From positions 50,740-114,739 of the forward strand of contig LGRX02035296.1 in the NCBI GenBank assembly GCA_001247695.2: a stretch of DNA of 64,000 nucleotides. The letters run 5' to 3'. Below are positions 49,501 through 57,814 of the stretch, one piece after another. The notes beneath the pieces are model-generated. The model was not told the DNA's origin. It worked only from the letters and a program-made list of their open reading frames with translations, and made no database searches. Every line of letters starts with the position of its first letter. The first letter of the stretch is position 1. The stretch comes from Cymbomonas tetramitiformis (taxonomy: Eukaryota > Chlorophyta > Pyramimonadophyceae > Pyramimonadales > Pyramimonadaceae). The translations under genes and the position numbers were made by a program.

Positions 49501-51729
49501 GATGGAGAGCCCCCATCAGTTTCTCTCCCAGATGGAGAGCCCCCGTCAGTTTCTCCTCCAGATGGGGCCGCTGAGGAAGAGGACGCAGCCATGCCGGATT
49601 GGGCGCGGCAGTCACTCAAGGACCTGCTAGAGGAGTTCCAGGACGTGATTGTGGAGGATTTGCCGCTCAATGCCGTGCTGGGAAGCAGCAAGCAGAGAGC
49701 CCACATTCGTCTCAAGGAGGACTGGAACCACGTGCCCCCTGCCCAGAGGCACTACAAGATGTCGCACCAGGAGTTGGAACAGCTCCGCACGCGTTTGGAC
49801 GAGCTGTTGGCTAAAGGTTATATTCGCCCCTCGTCGAGCCCGTATGCTGCGCCGTGCCTTATGGTGCCCAAGCCAAACAATCCCAAAGAGCTTCGGCTCG
49901 TCATCGATTACCGTCGTCTGAATGGGTTGACGGTGCGAAACCGCTTTCCATTACCGGATATACAACAAATGTTCGACGACATGCAGGGGTGCGTAGTGTT
50001 CTCTTCGGCGGACGTGCGACACGGGTTCTGGCAGATGCCCATGGCAGAGGAGGACGTGGAGAAGACAGCATTTGTCTCTCACTACGGGTCCTATGAATGG
50101 TTGGTATTACCCATGGGACTGACCAATAGCCCCTCCTCGTACCAAAGTATGATGACCCAGGCATTTCGGTCTCTGCCCTTTGTGAGGGTGTTTATAGACG
50201 ACGTCATTTGCTTCTCCCGTTCTGTAAAGGAACATCTGGAGCACCTAAGACAGATGCTGACTGTTTGCCGGAATCCTGAGTGTCCCATATACTTCAGTCA
50301 ATCCAAGATGAAGTTCATGAAGAGCCGTTTGAAGTTCTTGGGGCACGTTGTGGGGGAAGGAGGATGCCGACCCCAACAGGATAAAGTGGCAGCCGTAAGG
50401 GACTGGCCTCCGCTCACCTCCGTCACGCACGTGCGGCAATTCTTGGGGTTGGCTGGGTACTACCGGAAGTATATCCAAGGGTTTTCGGACTTGGCTCAGC
50501 CCCTGACCCGCCTCACCAAGAGCTCGGTAGAATGGGAATGGGGACCCAAGGAGCAGGCCGCCCAGGATGCCATTAAGGAGAAGCTGACCTCTGCCCCCAC
50601 CCTGGCGCTGCCCAACATGCGAGCAGCAGCAGAAGGAGAAGCTCCCTTCGTGGTGCAAACCGACGCCAGCGGCGTGGCCCTAGGAGGAGTCCTGATGCAG
50701 GATTTGGGCCAGGGCCTACGTCCCATTGCGTATGAGGGAAGGCAGTTCTCCCCAGCCGAACAAAACTATGGCACGGGGGAGAGAGAACTGTGCGCCCTGC
50801 ACCACTGTTGCACGGTCGCCTGGAGGCACTATCTTGTGTTCACCAATTTCAAGCTTCAGGGCGATCACCGACCCCTGGAATGGTTGATGTCACCTGGGAG
50901 AGAGCTGAGTCGGCGTCAGGCTCGATGGTATATGGACCTAGTGGAAGTGGGGGTCCCAAAAATGGAATGGATCCCTGGGCGTATGCTCCAAGTCCCGGAC
51001 GCCCTCTCGAGACGCCCGGACTATCACTCCACTTGTCCTAGAGAAGGGCTCCGGGAGAGTGGTGTCATGAGTCGGGAAACCGACCTACCAGTAGGAGGCC
51101 CGCCGCCTAATGTTTCTCTCGAGGAAGGAGCCCGCCTCTCCTGTTTGGTATTGGGAGGTAGGGAAGACCCTGCCGGGGGCGGATGGCAGGATCTAGGCCT
51201 ATTGTGGATGGATGCTCTCTGTACCCTGGGTCTGGCGGAAGAAGCCATGGAGGAGCACCTCGCTCCCATGACTACCCGGAGTCGAAAGTCACGGGAGTCT
51301 CGTGAGAGTGAGGGGCCCCCGTACCCACCTGAGCCCCCCTCCACGAAAGAGGTGCCCTCCTCCCTTGAGGAAGATGTGGGACCCCAGGATAGCAAGGACC
51401 GTGAGGACCGAAGGGTGTGTCAGGTCTACTTCGAGGGTTTTCAGAAGCAGTTTGGAGATTTCGATGTAGATGCCTGCTGCGGTGTGGGAGGACACAATCG
51501 CCGGGTGGACCGATACTGGACAGATTGCCTACGAGAATCTTGGCAGGGACTCCATGTCTGGTGCAGTCCGCCCCCCTCCAATAAACATACCACTATCGAG
51601 TCCATACTGAAAAAGTTCGTGGAGGAGTGGCGCCTGGACCCGGAGCACACCTCAGCTGTGTTCCTCCTCTCGGACCTCCAGTCTTGTATGCCCCGGTGGA
51701 GGCGCCTGTTCGAACTTCGAGGCGCCTGA
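46510..51729 (+). CDS. pol: Gypsy gag (rest), protease, reverse transcriptase, RNase H and Dam-like domain
   Basis: Counting from 46,477 in this frame: gag capsid continues at 25-170 (VTREIWEHCLRELPKNKM). The zinc knuckle CFACQEVGHRVAEC is at 243-256 (CCHC, 2-4-4). Protease VMVDTGATDCFIS is near 810. Reverse transcriptase spans about 1,100-1,270 with RLVIDYRRLN and FIDDV near 1,238 (FIDD in place of the usual YxDD, common in gypsy). RNase H starts near 1,393 (QTDASGVALGG). A Dam-like N6-adenine methyltransferase fold lies at 1,655-1,740: FDVDACCG, then N, RYWTD, then VWCSPPPS at the place of the NPPY motif, then AVFLLSDLQ. The Ser in CSPPPS replaces the catalytic Asn/Asp, so activity is doubtful. 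It ends in TGA at 51,729, overlapped by the +1 integrase frame. Confidence 0.85.
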   Translation, partial: WGGVTREIWEHCLRELPKNKMDMDPVRWKLTYDTMEKFFGRVVQVALYKDDLSQHHRKTQAARQQDHESAAAFSLRLVQMVRLAQLLHRCSEGCQDMDDASLPSLLVEGLRVETRNWVKGEMERQNVDLRDLSTIPHEEPLIWLETLATRFEESRPSAARATRPEESRHLATRTSLSRSPRRFALATTSAAPANDLEAICAEQESDIDEPEDRGSPQLAAAAATGAPRAPFKCFACQEVGHRVAECPNTVLRNKWLEARNGAQVARQVAALLDEASQWQEAHQLPDAADGTSGEESDPEPPAMMAERCGLSALVGQGALGSLGAPLKRHTQRSQRHLRNPHVAFRGRSRQGDPQRDLSEEVPLRETTEAASALGGKTVHWAEPVHKSATYRATVAGVSRPQTGWRATPGLRSVQRRLYALQRKARRLLLAFHRGDAEVLPPRQQDFVIPVHRSRPPRRLPERRRTEEARRQAWIEERRGRGTDAEGLQAGGGPASERLRPSEQLKAAEPLPQQRPATLSAAAWEALSSAEQRDAARAHKFWKKTGASHRLQTLVVEAMRRVIPVFSGPADAKLADSFQPPRTLADAWKGLVVLCEYINNISRAPALCSLGGQDASLEAASGDTVGRESGYQPSHGSGPGDPGSSPSFEEGSQTSTSRDSDLPELMSASDSESESSGSSAEPLFEHDRVEESSAASAEVDSVSEDSRRPGSEVPSSMHVQATSESIGPERTSGSSRGNLHCCPHVQEDGQVNWEWQSRDPVGPGESLSAHVGRDGPPPLEQGPLLLVFWAVLKGKRVKVMVDTGATDCFISEDAAKRCGLRLRSTEPLRVSLADGSVKVSDTAAFGKLACTTSRGSYAETLRMRVLRIGVQVDVVLGGSWLRRLSPVSLDYQGWGSISFQHKGRPVTITGGSPGRAASPRDKRAMHLTEEVFLEPAQARRELARYQRRFGNNPDAGHDALVIVPARTEGRPAVVAALESGATPLEGGEMIERPSVSLPDGEPPSVSLPDGEPPSVSPPDGAAEEEDAAMPDWARQSLKDLLEEFQDVIVEDLPLNAVLGSSKQRAHIRLKEDWNHVPPAQRHYKMSHQELEQLRTRLDELLAKGYIRPSSSPYAAPCLMVPKPNNPKELRLVIDYRRLNGLTVRNRFPLPDIQQMFDDMQGCVVFSSADVRHGFWQMPMAEEDVEKTAFVSHYGSYEWLVLPMGLTNSPSSYQSMMTQAFRSLPFVRVFIDDVICFSRSVKEHLEHLRQMLTVCRNPECPIYFSQSKMKFMKSRLKFLGHVVGEGGCRPQQDKVAAVRDWPPLTSVTHVRQFLGLAGYYRKYIQGFSDLAQPLTRLTKSSVEWEWGPKEQAAQDAIKEKLTSAPTLALPNMRAAAEGEAPFVVQTDASGVALGGVLMQDLGQGLRPIAYEGRQFSPAEQNYGTGERELCALHHCCTVAWRHYLVFTNFKLQGDHRPLEWLMSPGRELSRRQARWYMDLVEVGVPKMEWIPGRMLQVPDALSRRPDYHSTCPREGLRESGVMSRETDLPVGGPPPNVSLEEGARLSCLVLGGREDPAGGGWQDLGLLWMDALCTLGLAEEAMEEHLAPMTTRSRKSRESRESEGPPYPPEPPSTKEVPSSLEEDVGPQDSKDREDRRVCQVYFEGFQKQFGDFDVDACCGVGGHNRRVDRYWTDCLRESWQGLHVWCSPPPSNKHTTIESILKKFVEEWRLDPEHTSAVFLLSDLQSCMPRWRRLFELRGA

Positions 51730-51745
51730 ATTCAGGCAAACCGGG

Positions 51746-54439
51746 ATGCGGATAGTCCAAGTCATCCCCACACATGACCACCTGGGAAAACCCACCCAGT
51801 TGTTCGAATCCTCCGACGGCACCCGCATTGACCTGACATGGCCAATGCTAGTGGTGCATGCCCCCGCCGCGTTGGCCCATCCAGGACGGGTGAGAGGAGC
51901 CGGTATCGCCCGTCGCCCGCCGGATCCTCCTGCCCCGCTGCAGAAGGGCAAAGCCGCTCAGCTCCGAGACTCGGAGGACCCGCCCAGTGGGACGGATTTC
52001 CTTCAGGCTCTACGGGAAGAGTATGAGCGCCCTGGTCCCCTACGGGAGCTGCGCCAGCAAGTGCTAGCAGCTCCGCACAAGCGGACAACCGAGTTCTGCG
52101 TGGTTGGGCAAGTTGTGTGGCGGACGGCGGCGGGAAGATACCAACTGGTGTTGGGAAATGATTCCCCCCTCAAGGAGATCATCATGCGGCAGGCCCATGA
52201 GAGTCCCGCCGCCGGACACGTGGGTCGAGATAAGACATTGGATCGGGTGTCCCGGCGGTTCTGGTGGCGGTATATGAATAGAGACGTGGGCCTCTGGGTA
52301 GCCTCCTGTGCCACCTGTCAGGCGGTCCGACCCCGGAACACTTTCCCGGATGGGTTGTTGAATCCGCACAGAATCCCCCAGAGGATATGGCAGGTGGTGG
52401 GAATGGACTTTGTGACCGGACTCCCCCTCACCCCGCGTGGGCACGATGCGTTCACCACCTTCACCTGCAAGTTGAGCAAGCAAGTCCATGTGGCGCCCCT
52501 GAACTTTGGGGACAGCTCCTCGATGGCGGTAGCCCGAATTTACTTCGATCATGTATGGAAGCATCATGGGGCCCCCATGAAAATTATCAGCGACCGAGAC
52601 CCCCGCTTCATGCATGCCTTCTGGCAGTCTCTGCAGAAGCTAATGGGAGTCAAGGTGGCCACCACCACCCCCTACAATCCCCGGTCAGACGGGCAGGCTG
52701 AGCATACGAATCGGGTGGTGGAGGATATGTTACGGACGTTTGTGGATGACCACCCGGAAGACTGGGACTTGTGGTGCACCAACGTGGAGTTTGCCATCAA
52801 TGACTCCCGGAATGAAAGCACGGGATTCTCCCCGTTTGAGATGACGAGTCCTTCACCTCCTATGTCCCAACTGGATCTATTTGTTGACGCAGCCCTGGAG
52901 GATGACCCGGATTTGCGGAAACACACGAAGGGAGCAGACATCGCCCTTGAGTTTGCCTCCAAGTTCCGCGACATCCTGGAAACGGCCCGTGCCCGACTCG
53001 AACTAGCTCAGCAGAAGCAGCGAGCCCAGTGTGACAGCCGGCACCATCAGCGCGAGTTTGCGATTGGGGACCGGGTTTGGGTGGAGGCCAAGCACCTTAC
53101 GGAGAAAGTTAAGGATAAGGAAGCTTACCGCAAGTTGGGGCCTCGCTGGCACGGACCTCTGCCAATTACCGAAACGTTCTACAGTGACGGGCAGCTGGTG
53201 CTACCCGAGGAAGACCGAGGGGCGCCAGTGGCGTACCGCCTCAAGCTACCCGGAGGGTGGCGCATACATGATGTTTTTGCTCAGCACCGACTGCGACCCT
53301 ATACTGATGGAAGTGCCGCTTTCAACTCCCGGCGAGCGCGGGTCAAGCCCAAAACAGCTATCGTGGACGGGCAGAAAGAATACTACGTGGACCGAATCCT
53401 GGCCCGAAGGGTCCGACAAGTGCGGGGCCAGGAGGTAGTAGAATGGAAAGTCCGCTGGTTGGGGCTCTCCCGCGAGCACGATCAATGGCGGTCCCGCAAG
53501 GATCTGGAGCATGGAGGTCCCCTACAACCCCTTCGCGAGTTCGAGAAGGCCCGGCTGGAAAGGGAAGAACAGGACCGCGTACAGGCGGGAGACCGGCGCC
53601 GACAAAAAGCGGAGCAATATCGAGAGGGGCAAGTGTCCGCTTTGGAGACTGCGGGTACCTGGGAAGGTCTGGTAGAAGATATTGGGACCCCCCAAGGGCC
53701 CTGCCTCCCACACGAGATCTTTGATGACCAGGCCAACGCCTTTGTAGTCGAGGCGGGACAGCTCCTGGCTTACGCCCGGTCCACCAGTGCTAACTCCCGG
53801 CCTCCTCGACTCCTGGTCCTCTTCAGTGGTACCGGGTCGGTCGAGAGGGCTTTCCGGGACAAGTTCCCAGATGCGGAATGTGTAACGGTGGATTCGGACC
53901 CAAGGTGGGAGGCCACCCACGTGGTGTCTGTGCAAGACTGGGACGAAAAGCAGTACCCCCGGCGCTACTTTGACGTGATCTGGGCCAGTCCACCCTGTAC
54001 GGAGTACAGCGCTGCCAAGACTAAAGGCACACGTCGCCTAGCGGCCGCGGACGCCTGCGTTAGAAGAACCCTCAACCTCCTTTCTTGGTTCCAACCCCAG
54101 CACTGGTTTCTGGAAAATCCGCGGGGTTATGCACCTTACGGTTTGAAATTTCGCGAGGTAATCCGACAACTTCCGCCACCACTGGAGTGTTGCTACTGCC
54201 AGTATGGGACTGGGTATAAGAAACCCACGTGCATCTGGACCTCGTCGCCCCCGGCCCGGGAGTTGCGAGTATGCACCAGCCACACGCCCTGCTACGCAGT
54301 CCGGCGGTACGGCCAACACCTGTGGTCCTCGCAGCAGGGTACCAGCCGGGGGGACCGGAAGGGGAGCAGCACCAGTTCGGCAGTGTACCCCGTTCCGACG
54401 CACCTGCTGTACGAATTATTCGACGGTCTCCTCTTCTGA
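51746..54439 (+). CDS. Gypsy integrase, chromodomain and C5-cytosine DNA methyltransferase
   Basis: The frame overlaps the preceding one in +1; the ATG at 51,746 may not be used if it is made by frameshifting. The zinc-binding HHCC region is at 150-195 (MRQAHESPAAGHVG, CATCQAVR). The catalytic triad is D near 219 (GMDFVTGLP), D near 282 (SDRDPRF) and E near 316 (DGQAEHTNR). The C-terminal GDRVWVEAKHLT block is followed by a chromodomain near 545-590 (YYVDRILARR, VEWKVRWLGLSREHDQW). From 687 comes a cytosine-5 methyltransferase domain: LLVLFSGTGSVERAF (motif I), WASPPCTEYSAAK near 747 (motif IV, catalytic Cys), ENPRG near 790 (motif VI) and QYGTGYKKPTCIWTS near 819 (motif VIII). It ends with TGA TAG. 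Capture of cytosine methyltransferases by retrotransposons has been reported in some algae and dinoflagellates. Confidence 0.88.
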   Translation: MRIVQVIPTHDHLGKPTQLFESSDGTRIDLTWPMLVVHAPAALAHPGRVRGAGIARRPPDPPAPLQKGKAAQLRDSEDPPSGTDFLQALREEYERPGPLRELRQQVLAAPHKRTTEFCVVGQVVWRTAAGRYQLVLGNDSPLKEIIMRQAHESPAAGHVGRDKTLDRVSRRFWWRYMNRDVGLWVASCATCQAVRPRNTFPDGLLNPHRIPQRIWQVVGMDFVTGLPLTPRGHDAFTTFTCKLSKQVHVAPLNFGDSSSMAVARIYFDHVWKHHGAPMKIISDRDPRFMHAFWQSLQKLMGVKVATTTPYNPRSDGQAEHTNRVVEDMLRTFVDDHPEDWDLWCTNVEFAINDSRNESTGFSPFEMTSPSPPMSQLDLFVDAALEDDPDLRKHTKGADIALEFASKFRDILETARARLELAQQKQRAQCDSRHHQREFAIGDRVWVEAKHLTEKVKDKEAYRKLGPRWHGPLPITETFYSDGQLVLPEEDRGAPVAYRLKLPGGWRIHDVFAQHRLRPYTDGSAAFNSRRARVKPKTAIVDGQKEYYVDRILARRVRQVRGQEVVEWKVRWLGLSREHDQWRSRKDLEHGGPLQPLREFEKARLEREEQDRVQAGDRRRQKAEQYREGQVSALETAGTWEGLVEDIGTPQGPCLPHEIFDDQANAFVVEAGQLLAYARSTSANSRPPRLLVLFSGTGSVERAFRDKFPDAECVTVDSDPRWEATHVVSVQDWDEKQYPRRYFDVIWASPPCTEYSAAKTKGTRRLAAADACVRRTLNLLSWFQPQHWFLENPRGYAPYGLKFREVIRQLPPPLECCYCQYGTGYKKPTCIWTSSPPARELRVCTSHTPCYAVRRYGQHLWSSQQGTSRGDRKGSSTSSAVYPVPTHLLYELFDGLLF

Positions 54440-54471
54440 TAGCTGAAGATCCTTACGGGAGTAAGGCAGCT

Positions 54472-54488
54472 CTTAAGGGGGGGAGAGT
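54472..54488 (+). promoter_or_regulatory. Gypsy polypurine tract
   Basis: AAGGGGGGGAGAG directly before the 3' LTR; the likely plus-strand primer. Confidence 0.85.
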
Positions 54489-55245
54489 TGTGCCCGGAGC
54501 ACAGCTATAAGGAGAAATTAGGGTTAGGGTTAGGGTTTAGGGAGTTACACGTTACTCATAAACCCTACCCCAAACAGGTGTGGAAAATACCATCCGACTT
54601 ACGAGCATTAGCGTACAGAACCGACGATTACCTACGGTCAGATATTTACAGTCGAGAAATACGGGCCTCGATCGACCGAGTCGATCGATAATTATGACCT
54701 CGATCTTTATGACAGTCGACTCGAACGATAATTATGACTACCGTAAATTATGACAGTCGACGATGAGGCCAGTCCTGCGATAATTGATTCAGCATTCGGG
54801 TCGTCGGGTGACGACTACGAACTATGACAATAGAGGTACTCCGTCATCAACGATGTCCACGTCATCATTCAGTTTCGATTCATCATTCCTCCTTCATTAC
54901 ACGTGCAAATGCATTCGGGTGACAGCCTGTACTGTCACCCAACCGACGTCAGCACCGTACGATATAGGAATCTAGGATCAGACCGTAGCACATCGATAGG
55001 AATTAATTATAGGACCTGCCTGATGACATCCTGACTTCGGACCTCTGTTTGCTTGTGCTTATCTTGAAGGAACTTGGTAACTTTTTCATTATTCTCTTTT
55101 ACCTTTCAGTAAACACCACCTCTAGCACTAGTTGTTCTTAGTCTATTCTAAATTCGTTTCAACCTTAAAGTCTAATCCGACTTCGGATTCTTATTATTCA
55201 TACTTCAACACATCCGAAACGGCTTTCATTGCGCAGTTTGGTCCA
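54489..55245 (+). repeat. Gypsy 3' LTR (757 bp)
   Basis: It matches the 5' LTR with about ten differences, including one extra TTAGGG unit. It is followed by the duplicated AAAGT. Confidence 0.95.
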
Positions 55246-55357
55246 AAAGTTCTACTGGATTCACATTGGAGGAAGACAACGCGAAGGAGGACTTCCTTGC
55301 GTTGCGTTCTGCCATGATCACTGTGCTCGACTCCGTGGACTCCGTCGAGACCGCCAA

Positions 55358-55560
55358 TGGCTACTGCCCGCCGATACTTGTGACAGTATTGAAATCGTAT
55401 TCAATACTGTTACAAGAATTGAATTTCAATATTTTTTTTCAGGCACCCCCGGTGGTCCACTGGTGCTACCTGGGTCCGACAAATCGTCAAAATTCACACG
55501 ATTAATCGTATTTTGGACCCCGACGATTAATCGCCGATTCCTTAACACTCGTAGGTAGCC
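55358..55560 (+). mobile_element. Possible hairpin-terminus element, copy D
   Basis: ATGGCTACTGCCC interrupts the gag sequence of copy 2 (after GAGACCGCC). A hairpin-forming stretch follows: AGTATTGAAATC, then TTCAATACT. Similarity to the other copies is limited to the terminal bases, so the assignment is tentative. Confidence 0.3.
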
Positions 55561-56390
55561 TTAACACCCGTAGGACTATAAGAGTACTCATACATACACG
55601 ACTTGTAAAGCTATTATCATTACACATTTCACACATATAACCATCCAACCATGTACCCGCTCGATCCGATGTGAATTTGATTAGTTATACCATATACTGG
55701 AATATCCTAGTTTACTAGATATCAGAAACTCCCGAACTGTGTGGATAAACTCTCAAGATAAATAAACTCTAAGCTAGATATACCCGGAACGGTCGGTACT
55801 AACCCTTGTTAGCGCTTGTGCGTGCTTCTTCTGCGGTCGCGGATCAGCGGCCAAGGGGGTTGGCGACGGCGGTGAGACACACACGTGGGTCAGGTGAGGC
55901 GGCGGTGTCGTGAAATGGGAGGAGCGTGGCGCGGTGTTGGCTTGGGCTGGGGAGTGGACATAATTGTGACGGGAGGCGCGTTGTGTGTTGGCTATGGCGG
56001 CCGCGGTGCTGGCCTGTGCTGGGAAGTGGTTGTGTGTGATTATTCAAGCGTGACTCGGCTTATGGTTTACTCAGCGAATGGTTAAGGTAAGGTGCGTTGC
56101 GGGATGGATGCCATGGGTTGCATGTGTGACAGGCGGGGAATTTGGAAGACGGCCTGGCGGAAAGCTGCAGGATCTCCAATGCAGAAAACGTATGAAATTA
56201 GCTTTTGCAAACATAGCACGCCGTATTGATAGACATAGTTGGACCCTCCTAGCTAGTATGCCGCCTTCAAGATCTTAGCATAGCATATCTGGTAACAGTC
56301 ATGTAACATACCATGCCTGCTTGCCACGTGCACTAATCTTGCACACGTGTCCGTATCACAGTGCATCCTGCCTGCCACGTGTCCAACCGT
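55561..56390. other. Unassigned stretch, no supported gene
   Basis: A short GC-rich segment (55,830-56,060) has open frames on both strands but no recognisable protein. The rest is AT-rich. Confidence 0.35.
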
Positions 56391-56735
56391 GGTCATACCG
56401 TGGTAAATTTACCGGGCATATGTGGTAATTTTACCATTGGGGGTCAATTTACCGGTCATATGTGGTAATTTTACCATTGGGGGTCAATTTACCCGTCATA
56501 GGGGGGTACCATGGTAAATTATATACAGCAATGGTAAACAATAATATATAATTACCGCTCTATAAGTAAATGTGGTAAAATCGTGGTAAAATTCTTCCAC
56601 GTTACCAATAGGAAATTACCCACGGGATTTATATCGCCACTATTAGTGTAATGTTGGTAAAACACCAACAATTTACCACAATTTACCACCAGTTTACCAC
56701 ATTTTACCACCATTTTACCACGTTTATTTCTCAGA
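56391..56735. repeat. GTGGTAAA / TTTACCAC inverted array
   Basis: The left part carries two or three tandem units of about 40 bp (CATATGTGGTAATTTTACC followed by ATTGGGGGTCAATTTACC). The right part has five closely spaced TTTACCAC words. The outer ends CGTGGTAAA and TTTACCACG are inverted copies. It may be a foldback or MITE element. Confidence 0.6.
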
Positions 56736-56759
56736 GTGGTCTCGGACGGTTTCGGAGTC

Positions 56760-57720
56760 TAGCCTACCTGTGACACAGCGTGTGTCACAGTACGAACCTA
56801 TAGATCAGTCAGCAGTCCAGTGTTGGCCTAGGAGTCTGTCATAGGGGCCTGACCGGGTCAGGGCTGCCTATACAGATTTCAGCACACCACCCCAGCACTG
56901 CGGGTGGTGACTGTCTAGGAGAGTCAGATAATGCAAGATAAGTTGTTAGGGCAGGAGCCAGGCTGACAGACCTAACTGCTAATCCAACTGTGCAATTCTA
57001 AAACACAAATTGGAAACCCTCTAGCTAGCACAGGTGCAGAAACCTACGGGCATTGTGCACCCGCTAAACAACTGAAAAGCACCGAGCTAGCAAGCCAGAA
57101 TATAACCTGTAGATGTCAAAAGCAAACGCATAAACCAGAAAAATTGTTGAAGTCACCGGAGTTCCGCATACCACCATGCTGGTGTGCATCCAGAGTGAAC
57201 AAGAAGTCAATCGACAGCACCAAAGTAGTCATCGGTGGTCTCAATCAAGTCCGACCCGAAGGGAGGGTTCCCGAAATGGAACCTCTCCCATGTAGAGCCA
57301 CACCGTACGTAGAAGAAGGCCATGTCGAAACTCAGATCTGCCTGAGCAAGGTCCTGAAAGAGGTCAGGGGGCTCAGGCGGCTCAAGCGGTGGCACATTGT
57401 CAGCCACAAAGTAACCCTGAGCCGGGATCACCGATTCAACAAATTCCAGTGTCGACATCGGTTTCGGTTCCATCCCGACACCGATGTCGGTTTCATGATC
57501 CATGTAGACGTGATCGAAACCGGCCGGGACGGTGTTTCTTCTTCACCGGTCCTTGACCGAAACTGATGGTGTCTATCCTACGTCAACACCGGTCGGAAAC
57601 CGTAACTGTCGGCGAAAATCGGTCGTCGACACCGGTTGGAAACCGATATCGACGATAGATTTACTTTATCGATCTCGAAACCGTTGGCATAAAGTGACTA
57701 TCGACATGGAGTCAACTTAA
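56760..57720 (-). mobile_element. Probable remnant of a minus-strand non-autonomous LTR element
   Basis: On the minus strand, CACCACCC GCAGTGCT GGGGTGGTG (56,910-56,885) is followed by TGCTGAAATCTG. This is the same hairpin, purine tract and LTR start type as in neighbouring elements. The sequence to its left would then be the 3' LTR. No 5' LTR was found. The region around 57,560-57,720 has repeated ACCGGTNGGAAACCG words. Confidence 0.4.
57207..57503 (-). CDS. Hypothetical acidic ORF in LTR-element remnant
   Basis: The ATG at 57,503 opens 98 codons: an acidic protein with a Pro-rich PPLEPPEPPDLFQD segment and a C-terminal FYVRCGSTWERFHFG part. No family is recognised. It sits upstream of the hairpin and purine tract on the same strand, where gag or its tail would be expected. 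The plus-strand frame across it looks like a shadow. Confidence 0.3.
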   Translation of the reverse strand: MDHETDIGVGMEPKPMSTLEFVESVIPAQGYFVADNVPPLEPPEPPDLFQDLAQADLSFDMAFFYVRCGSTWERFHFGNPPFGSDLIETTDDYFGAVD

Positions 57721-57814
57721 CACCGGCAGGATATTGTCGCCTACGTTATCGGTTCGTCACCGATCCTCCAAAATTATTGGCACTATAATTTCGGTTATCC
57801 GCCTGCAACCGGAT

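Larger units (their letters stand above)
41479..55245 (+). mobile_element. Complete Ty3/gypsy retrotransposon with two methyltransferase-like domains, TSD AAAGT
   Basis: LTRs at 41,479-42,229 and 54,489-55,245 start TGTGCCCGG and end TTTGGTCCA, with about ten differences by eye. AAAGT is duplicated at 41,474-41,478 and 55,246-55,250. The primer site TGGTATCAGAAC (42,233) matches the 3' end of initiator-methionine tRNA. The purine tract AAGGGGGGGAGAG precedes the 3' LTR. Three long frames encode a large Pro-rich N-terminal protein plus gag, then protease, RT, RNase H and a Dam-like domain, then integrase, chromodomain and a C5-cytosine methyltransferase domain. It is 13.8 kb, long for a gypsy element, and mostly intact. 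Confidence 0.95.
40114..55357 (+). mobile_element. Gag-only LTR retrotransposon, copy 2, interrupted and 3' truncated
   Basis: The 5' LTR is at 40,114-40,383 (TCACGGAGAG...TTTCTTCA), followed by AGTTACGGGCGG. The gag sequence runs 40,562-40,734, is interrupted by an insert (40,735-41,276), resumes 41,277-41,478, is interrupted by the gypsy element (41,479-55,245), and resumes 55,251-55,357. There it breaks at a TGGCTACTGCCC terminus. The 3' half and 3' LTR are missing. Protein-level identity with copy 1 is clear on all pieces. Confidence 0.8.

Noticed and set aside
57144..57566. Plus-strand frame of 140 codons
   Set aside because: It is antisense to the better-composed minus-strand frame at 57,207-57,503, which also fits the direction of the hairpin and purine tract there.
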